NCBI GenBank assembly: GCA_002394165.1
Contig: DGTA01000108.1
Span: forward strand, 1 to 19,307
DNA from: Lachnospiraceae bacterium UBA4348
GTDB lineage: Bacteria > Bacillota > Clostridia > Lachnospirales > Lachnospiraceae
DNA length: 19,307 bases
Direction of reading: 5' to 3'
Of this stretch, positions 14,997 to 19,307 are shown piece by piece; position 1 is the stretch's first letter; each line of letters opens with the position of its first letter. The notes beneath the pieces were generated by a model. The model was not told the DNA's origin. It did no database searches and saw nothing but the letters and a program-made list of their open reading frames with translations. The translations under genes were made by a program, and so were the position numbers.

Positions 14997-16529
14997 ATGT
15001 TTACCAATTCATTCTGGGCGCTGATGCCGGCGGTGATCGCCATCGCACTGGCGCTGATCACGAAAGAAGTCTACTCCTCGCTGTTCATCGGTATCGTAGT
15101 TGGCGGCCTTCTTTATGCCAACTTCAGCTTCACGGGCATGATGGAGCATGTCTTTGTGGACGGCATGATCGGACAGCTTTCCGATGCATGGAATGTCGGC
15201 ATCCTTATTTTCCTGGTCGTCCTGGGAAGCATGGTCATGCTGATGAACCGCGCCGGCGGCTCAGCAGCCTTCGGACGCTGGGCAGCAACGCATGTCAAGA
15301 CCAAGGTCGGCGCACAGCTGGCGACCATCGCCCTGGGCGTGCTGATCTTCATTGATGACTATTTCAACTGCCTGACGGTGGGCTCCGTTATGCGCCCGCT
15401 GACCGACAAGCATAAGATCTCCAGGGAAAAGCTGGCATACCTGATCGATGCGACCGCTGCGCCGGTCTGCATCATCGCGCCAATCTCCTCCTGGGCAGCC
15501 GCCGTCACTGGCTTCGTGGACGGCGCCAATGGCCTGACGCTGTTTGTGCGCGCCATCCCGTACAACTTCTATGCGTTCCTGACAATAGCCATGATGATCA
15601 CACTCTCTGTCACCAAATATGACTACGGTCCCATGAAGAGGGCAGAGATGCAGATGAAGAAGGCCGAGAAAGAGGAGAAGAAAGACAAACATGAGCACGC
15701 CACGGGCCTGACCGGTGCGACCGACCAGCCGCATCCGCCCGTTTCCGAAAAAGGCGGCGTGATCCACCTGGTATTCCCCATCCTGACGCTGATCGTATGC
15801 TGCGTCATCGGCATGATCTACACCGGCGGCTTCTTCTCCGGCGAGAGCTTCATCAATGCCTTCTCGAACTCGGATGCCTCCGTCGGCCTGGTCTACGGTT
15901 CCGTATCCGCACTGGTCATCACGATCATCTTCTTCCTGATCACGCGCGTGCTGTCCTTCAATGACTGCATGAACGCCATTCCGGAAGGCTTCAAGAGCAT
16001 GGTTCCGGCCATCCTTATCCTGACCTTTGCCTGGACCTTAAAGTCCATGACCGACTCCCTGGGCGCTGCCGAATATGTGGCCGGTCTGGTGGAAGGCGTC
16101 GCCGATACCGGCGTATTCATGAGCATGCTTCCGGCATTCATCTTCGTGATCGCCGTGTTCCTGTCCTTCGCGACAGGTACCTCCTGGGGAACTTTCGGTA
16201 TCCTCATCCCGATCGTCGTAAAAGTGTTCGGCGGCAACATGGGCAATGAGCTGATGATCATCGCCATCTCCGCCTGCATGGCCGGCGCTGTCTGCGGCGA
16301 CCACTGCTCACCGATCTCGGATACCACCATCATGGCTTCGGCGGGTGCTCAGTGCAACCACATCAGCCATGTGTCTACACAGCTGCCCTACGCCATGACC
16401 GCAGCGGCGCTGTCGCTGGTCACCTATATCATCGCCGGTTTCGTGCGCAACTGGATCATCTGCCTGCCCGTCGGCATTGCCCTGATGGTCGTCTTTATCC
16501 TGGGACTGCGTGCGACGGATAAAAGCTGA
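14997..16529 (+). CDS. NhaC-family transporter, probable lysine transporter under L-box control
   Basis: A 510-residue membrane protein of the NhaC sodium/proton antiporter family. It has about eleven to twelve hydrophobic segments, the motifs FIDDYFNCLTVGSVMRP and GDHCSPISDTTI, and a charged cytoplasmic loop (KKAEKEEKKDKHEHA) near residues 220-235. In several bacteria NhaC-like proteins controlled by lysine riboswitches (LysW) have been proposed as lysine transporters. The L-box directly upstream makes this the best guess here, though it is regulatory inference rather than a substrate motif. ATG 14997 follows AAGGGAAGAG. An in-frame ATG at 14919 is rejected because it lies inside the terminator stem. 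Confidence 0.88.
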   Translation: MFTNSFWALMPAVIAIALALITKEVYSSLFIGIVVGGLLYANFSFTGMMEHVFVDGMIGQLSDAWNVGILIFLVVLGSMVMLMNRAGGSAAFGRWAATHVKTKVGAQLATIALGVLIFIDDYFNCLTVGSVMRPLTDKHKISREKLAYLIDATAAPVCIIAPISSWAAAVTGFVDGANGLTLFVRAIPYNFYAFLTIAMMITLSVTKYDYGPMKRAEMQMKKAEKEEKKDKHEHATGLTGATDQPHPPVSEKGGVIHLVFPILTLIVCCVIGMIYTGGFFSGESFINAFSNSDASVGLVYGSVSALVITIIFFLITRVLSFNDCMNAIPEGFKSMVPAILILTFAWTLKSMTDSLGAAEYVAGLVEGVADTGVFMSMLPAFIFVIAVFLSFATGTSWGTFGILIPIVVKVFGGNMGNELMIIAISACMAGAVCGDHCSPISDTTIMASAGAQCNHISHVSTQLPYAMTAAALSLVTYIIAGFVRNWIICLPVGIALMVVFILGLRATDKS

Positions 16530-16531
16530 TT

Positions 16532-16579
16532 CTGACAAGGGACGGTTCTGTGTCAGCGCCGTATGGCAAGGGGACAGTC
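16532..16579 (-). repeat. GGACTGTCC/AGAACCGTCC module, left of element C
   Basis: Read on the reverse strand it is GACTGTCCCC, then GCTGACACAGAACCGTCCC and TTGTCAGA. It points opposite to the module at 16753-16804, so hairpin C is flanked by inverted copies. It starts three bases after the transporter stop. Confidence 0.85.
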
Positions 16580-16597
16580 GATGAAAGATTAAAGGAT

Positions 16598-16738
16598 GAA
16601 TAAAACACGACACCCTGCTCCTAAGGGGACGTGGCCGCAGCGCCGGTACTTGGCGAGGGCGAAGCGCGAGCCTTATGTACCGCTGCGCGAGGCCAGAGCG
16701 GGAGCGATCCCCGTGGGACAGGGTGTCGTGTTTCATTC
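16598..16738 (-). repeat. Hairpin repeat element C
   Basis: A 141-base palindromic element in the opposite orientation to element B. The outer arms pair GAATAAAACACGACACCCTG with its near-complement ending CGTGTTTCATTC. The core, read on the reverse strand, matches element B through GCTCCCGCTCTGGCCT, GCAGCGGTACATAAGGCTCG and GTACCGGCGCTGCGGCCACG. Relative to B, G-C and A-T pairs in the arms have become C-G and G-C pairs. It lies between the NhaC-type gene and metY and may end the former's transcript. Confidence 0.92.
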
Positions 16739-16752
16739 TGCTGTATTTGTAA

Positions 16753-16804
16753 GGACTGTCCCCCTGTCATACTACGCTGACACAGAACCGTCCCCTACTG
16801 TCAG
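16753..16804 (+). repeat. GGACTGTCC/AGAACCGTCC module, right of element C
   Basis: A full copy with GGACTGTCCCCC, TGTCA, GCTGACACAGAACCGTCCCC and a final TGTCAG. It is closest in sequence to copy A at 2155-2206. The metY promoter begins 9 bases after it. Confidence 0.87.
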
Positions 16805-16813
16805 AAAAAACGC

Positions 16814-16842
16814 TTGACATGCCCTCTGTTATGTTTTATAAA
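16814..16842 (+). promoter_or_regulatory. Sigma-A promoter of metY
   Basis: TTGACA (16814-16819), a 17-base spacer and TATAAA (16837-16842). The ~55-base leader contains a small CCTATT/AATAGG hairpin but no SAM riboswitch that I recognise. Confidence 0.83.
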
Positions 16843-16905
16843 AGAATAAACACAGTAAACCTATTAGAAAAATAGGAAATATAAGATTTACCAGGAGGGG
16901 TCATG

Positions 16906-18192
16906 ATGAGTGAGTATAGATTTGAGACGTTGCAGCTTCACGTAGGACAGGAGCAGGCCGATCCGGCCACGGATTCGAGGGCGGTGCCGATCTACCAGAC
17001 GACCTCCTATGTTTTCCATAATTCTGCTCATGCCGCAGCGCGGTTCGGCCTGGCGGATCCGGGTAATATTTACGGACGCCTGACCAACTCGACTCAGGAT
17101 GTGCTCGAGAAGAGGGTGGCTGCCCTGGAAGGCGGTGTGGCTGCGCTGGCGGTGGCATCCGGAGCGGCGGCGATTACCTACACTATCCTGGCGCTGGCCG
17201 GGAAGGGAGATCACATCGTAGCCCAGAAGACGATCTACGGCGGCAGCTACAATCTGCTCGCTCATACGCTTCCGCTCTACGGCATCGAGACTACCTTCGT
17301 GGATGCGCATAACCTGGAGGAGGTGAAGGCGGCCATCCGTCCGGAGACGAAAGCCGTTTATCTGGAGACGCTGGGCAATCCCAACTCGGACATCCCGGAT
17401 ATCGACGCTATCGCGAAGATCGCGCATGAGAATGGCCTTCCGCTGGTGATCGACAATACCTTCGGCACCCCGTACCTCATCCGGCCGATCGAGCACGGCG
17501 CGGACATCGTTGTCCACTCCGCTACAAAGTTCCTGGGCGGACACGGGACCACGCTGGGCGGCATCATCGTCGACTCGGGAAAATTTGACTGGAAGGCATC
17601 CGGCAAGTATGCGCCGATCGCCGAGGCCAATCCCAGCTATCACGGGATCTCCTTTGTGGATGCGGTCGGTCCGGCTGCGTTTGTCACCTATATCCGCGCG
17701 ATCATCCTGCGCGATACCGGCGCGGCCATCTCGCCCTTCAACGCGTTCCTGCTGCTGCAGGGGATCGAGACCCTGTCGCTGAGGCTGGAGCGCCATGCGG
17801 AAAATACGAAGAAGGTGGTGGAGTTCCTCGCCGCGCATCCGCTGGTGGAGAAGGTCAATCATCCCTCGCTGCCGGATCATCCGGATCACGCGCTGTATGA
17901 GCGCTATTTCCCGCAGGGCGGAGCCTCTATCTTTACATTTAACATCAAGGGCGGCCAGAAGGAAGCTCACGCGTTCATCGACGCGCTGGAGATCTTCTCC
18001 CTGTTGGCCAATGTGGCGGACGTGAAATCGCTGGTCATCCATCCGGCGACCACCACCCATTCCCAGCTGTCGGATGAGGAGCTGGCCGATCAGGGCATTT
18101 ACCAGAATACCATCCGCCTCTCCATCGGAACCGAGCATATCGACGATATCATCGCCGATCTTGAAAAGGGATTTGCGGCAGCCGCCAGATAA
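16906..18192 (+). CDS. metY: O-acetylhomoserine sulfhydrylase (aminocarboxypropyltransferase)
   Basis: A PLP enzyme of the Cys/Met metabolism family that makes homocysteine from O-acetylhomoserine and sulfide. The 428-residue length fits MetY rather than the shorter MetB/MetC group. Features are the N-terminal TLQLHVGQEQADPATDSR, the PLP phosphate region VASGAAAITYT, DNTFGTPYLIRP with the PLP-contacting Asp, and the Schiff-base Lys208 in SATKFLGGHG. Two consecutive ATG codons (16903, 16906) follow AGGAGGGG; 16906 has the better 7-base spacing and gives the usual MSEY start. The gene has its own promoter and a strong terminator. Together with hom it covers the homoserine-to-homocysteine route, though no homoserine acetyltransferase gene is seen here. 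Confidence 0.95.
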   Translation: MSEYRFETLQLHVGQEQADPATDSRAVPIYQTTSYVFHNSAHAAARFGLADPGNIYGRLTNSTQDVLEKRVAALEGGVAALAVASGAAAITYTILALAGKGDHIVAQKTIYGGSYNLLAHTLPLYGIETTFVDAHNLEEVKAAIRPETKAVYLETLGNPNSDIPDIDAIAKIAHENGLPLVIDNTFGTPYLIRPIEHGADIVVHSATKFLGGHGTTLGGIIVDSGKFDWKASGKYAPIAEANPSYHGISFVDAVGPAAFVTYIRAIILRDTGAAISPFNAFLLLQGIETLSLRLERHAENTKKVVEFLAAHPLVEKVNHPSLPDHPDHALYERYFPQGGASIFTFNIKGGQKEAHAFIDALEIFSLLANVADVKSLVIHPATTTHSQLSDEELADQGIYQNTIRLSIGTEHIDDIIADLEKGFAAAAR

Positions 18193-18227
18193 CACCACCA
18201 ATAAGCCATAATTGCATACCTCCAGTT

Positions 18228-18271
18228 AAAGAAAGACAGCCCGGTCGGTTTCCCGGGCTGCCTTTCTTTTT
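18228..18271. terminator. Bidirectional terminator between metY and the GH94 gene
   Basis: AAAGAAAGACAGCCCGG pairs with CCGGGCTGCCTTTCTTT with one mismatch, closing an 8-base loop. It ends in TTTCTTTTT on the plus strand and in TTTCTTT on the minus strand, so it can serve both convergent genes. Confidence 0.9.
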
Positions 18272-18283
18272 CAATTTTAAAAA

Positions 18284-18311
18284 GGAGGTATGTATGAAGA
18301 TTTTTTATTAA
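18284..18311 (+). other. Orphan ribosome site with a five-codon ORF (MKIFY)
   Basis: AAAAAGGAGGTATGT followed by ATG 18294 gives Met-Lys-Ile-Phe-Tyr and then TAA at 18309. The ribosome site is as strong as any in the window but leads nowhere. GGAGGTATG (18284-18292) is the perfect complement of CATACCTCC at 18215-18223 on the other side of the terminator. It may be the start of a lost gene or a chance pattern. Confidence 0.4.
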
Positions 18312-18314
18312 GGT

Positions 18315-18333
18315 GTGATCATCCCATGATCAC
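18315..18333. other. Perfect inverted repeat over the GH94 stop codon
   Basis: GTGATCAT and ATGATCAC flank CCC. The 8-bp arms contain the TGA stop of the reverse-strand gene (18319-18321). No T-run follows in either direction, so it may stabilise the mRNA 3' end rather than end transcription. Confidence 0.5.
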
Positions 18334-19307
18334 GGTGACATCGTAATGTTTCTTGCCTTCCTCGAAGGGGACCACGTTGCCTTCGATCTCTTTTCCGTCC
18401 ACGATCATCTGTTTGACGCCCTTCTGGACGTGATCCGGATTCTTGACCGTGATGTCGTAGTCGGCTCCGCGGAATTTGCGCTTCAGTGTGAAATCGCCGA
18501 AGTCGGCCGGTGTGCACGGATCGATGCCGAGGCCTTCGTAGGCAGGCTGGATCCCCAGGATGTACTGGGAGATGTTGACGAATGTCCATGCGGCCGTGCC
18601 GGTCAGCCAGCTGTTCTTGGCCTGGCCGTGGAAGCGGGCGTCCCTGCCGGCGACCATCTGTGAGTAGACGTAGGGCTCGGTGCAGTGGATCTCGGAGAAG
18701 TCCTCGGTGTAGGCCGGGCAGGTCTTCTTGTAGATCTCGAATGCGCGGTCGCCGTGTCCGACCACCGTCTCGGCGATGGATACCCACGGATTGTTGTGGC
18801 AGAAGATACCGGCGTTCTCTTTGTATCCGGGCGGATAGGAGGAGACTTCGCCAAGGTTGAGGTAATACTTGGTATAAGCGGGCTGCAGGATCATGATGCC
18901 GTACTCGGTATCCAGTCTCTCCTTGACGGAGGCGAGAGCGCGCTCGGCAAGGCCTTCCTTTACGCCGATGCCGGCCAGTACGCAGAAGCCCTGGGGCTCA
19001 ATGTAGATCTGGCCTTCTTCACATTCTTTGGATCCGACTTTCTCGGAGTTGGCGTCGTAGGCTCTGACGAACCATTCGCCGTCCCAGCCGGCGGTCGTAA
19101 CGGCTTCGTACATCTTGTCCACTTCAGCGGCTGCGGCAGCGGCTTTTTCGGTCTCGCCGCGAAGCTCACAGATCTTCGCGTATTCACGGCCGTATTTGAC
19201 AAACATGCCGGCGATGAATACGGACTCCGCCACGGGGCCTTCGCTCGGACCTGTGGTCTGGAAGGACTCGCCCGGAGTGTCGGAGAAGCAGTTGAGGTTG
19301 AGGCAGT
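18319..19307 (-). CDS. GH94 family phosphorylase (cellobiose or related), C-terminal part (5' truncated by window)
   Basis: This is the C-terminal third of a glycoside hydrolase family 94 enzyme, which splits a disaccharide with phosphate to give a sugar 1-phosphate. The frame stays open to the window edge, reading NCFSDTPGESFQTTGPSEGP before VAESVF, a stretch typical of GH94. Further matches are GWDGEWFVRAYD, KECEEGQIYIEPQGF, and YPPGYKENAGIFCHNNPW of the (alpha/alpha)6 barrel. TGTAAWTFV and LGIDPC mark the C-terminal jelly-roll region. The catalytic Asp lies upstream, outside the window, so cellobiose versus chitobiose or cellodextrin specificity cannot be decided. The stop lies in the inverted repeat at 18315-18333. 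Confidence 0.93.
   Translation of the reverse strand, partial: CLNLNCFSDTPGESFQTTGPSEGPVAESVFIAGMFVKYGREYAKICELRGETEKAAAAAAEVDKMYEAVTTAGWDGEWFVRAYDANSEKVGSKECEEGQIYIEPQGFCVLAGIGVKEGLAERALASVKERLDTEYGIMILQPAYTKYYLNLGEVSSYPPGYKENAGIFCHNNPWVSIAETVVGHGDRAFEIYKKTCPAYTEDFSEIHCTEPYVYSQMVAGRDARFHGQAKNSWLTGTAAWTFVNISQYILGIQPAYEGLGIDPCTPADFGDFTLKRKFRGADYDITVKNPDHVQKGVKQMIVDGKEIEGNVVPFEEGKKHYDVTVIMG

Noticed and set aside
16596..16817. Small ORF (73 codons) across hairpin element C
   Set aside because: It has no ribosome site and lies wholly in a palindromic repeat; the matching region in element B is not conserved as protein.
16888..18201. Reverse-strand ORF (437 codons) opposite metY
   Set aside because: It covers exactly the metY span and has low-complexity Arg/Gly/Asp composition, as expected for an antisense shadow.

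Overview
The window looks like chromosome from a GC-rich Gram-positive anaerobe, most likely a Lachnospiraceae-type Clostridium relative. The reasons are the clpC-radA pair, strong AGGAGG ribosome sites, sigma-A promoters with 17-base spacers, a superoxide reductase, a lysine riboswitch and secreted SH3 and NlpC/P60 wall proteins. I see no phage, plasmid, CRISPR array, tRNA or rRNA. Both ends cut through genes (clpC on the left, a GH94 phosphorylase on the right).

Left part (1-4617). The 3' end of clpC is followed after 4 bases by radA. A long imperfect palindrome then fills the gap to a convergent, unusually degenerate LytR-CpsA-Psr (LCP) protein. Divergent from that gene is a degV-marR pair, whose sigma-A promoter is followed directly by a perfect 10-bp-arm palindrome, probably the operator of the MarR protein.

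Cell-surface block (4751-8909). A secreted protein with five SH3-like repeats is followed by two paralogous secreted NlpC/P60 hydrolases with wall-binding repeats. The two hydrolases have near-identical promoters and the same layout.

Metabolic block (9309-13083). Homoserine dehydrogenase is followed by a tight set of genes: an HD-domain nucleotidase, a PHP-domain phosphoesterase, a ThyX-like protein with an altered signature motif, and a superoxide reductase. A convergent MATE exporter abuts the last of these with no spacer.

Right part (14563-19307). A promoter, a lysine riboswitch and its terminator precede an NhaC-type transporter, which is therefore probably a lysine transporter. Then come metY (O-acetylhomoserine sulfhydrylase) and the 3' part of a GH94 phosphorylase. 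Together hom, metY and the lysine-controlled transporter form an aspartate-family amino-acid theme.

The most unusual signal is non-coding. Three gene gaps carry long hairpin elements (1945-2140, 8943-9081, 16598-16738), each next to one or two copies of a short module with GGACTGTCC and AGAACCGTCC boxes. Two of the hairpins share a core that is about 94% identical by hand alignment and lie in opposite orientation. Their outer stems differ in sequence but keep pairing, which is true covariation. One copy of the module also encodes the C-terminal tail of the LCP protein.
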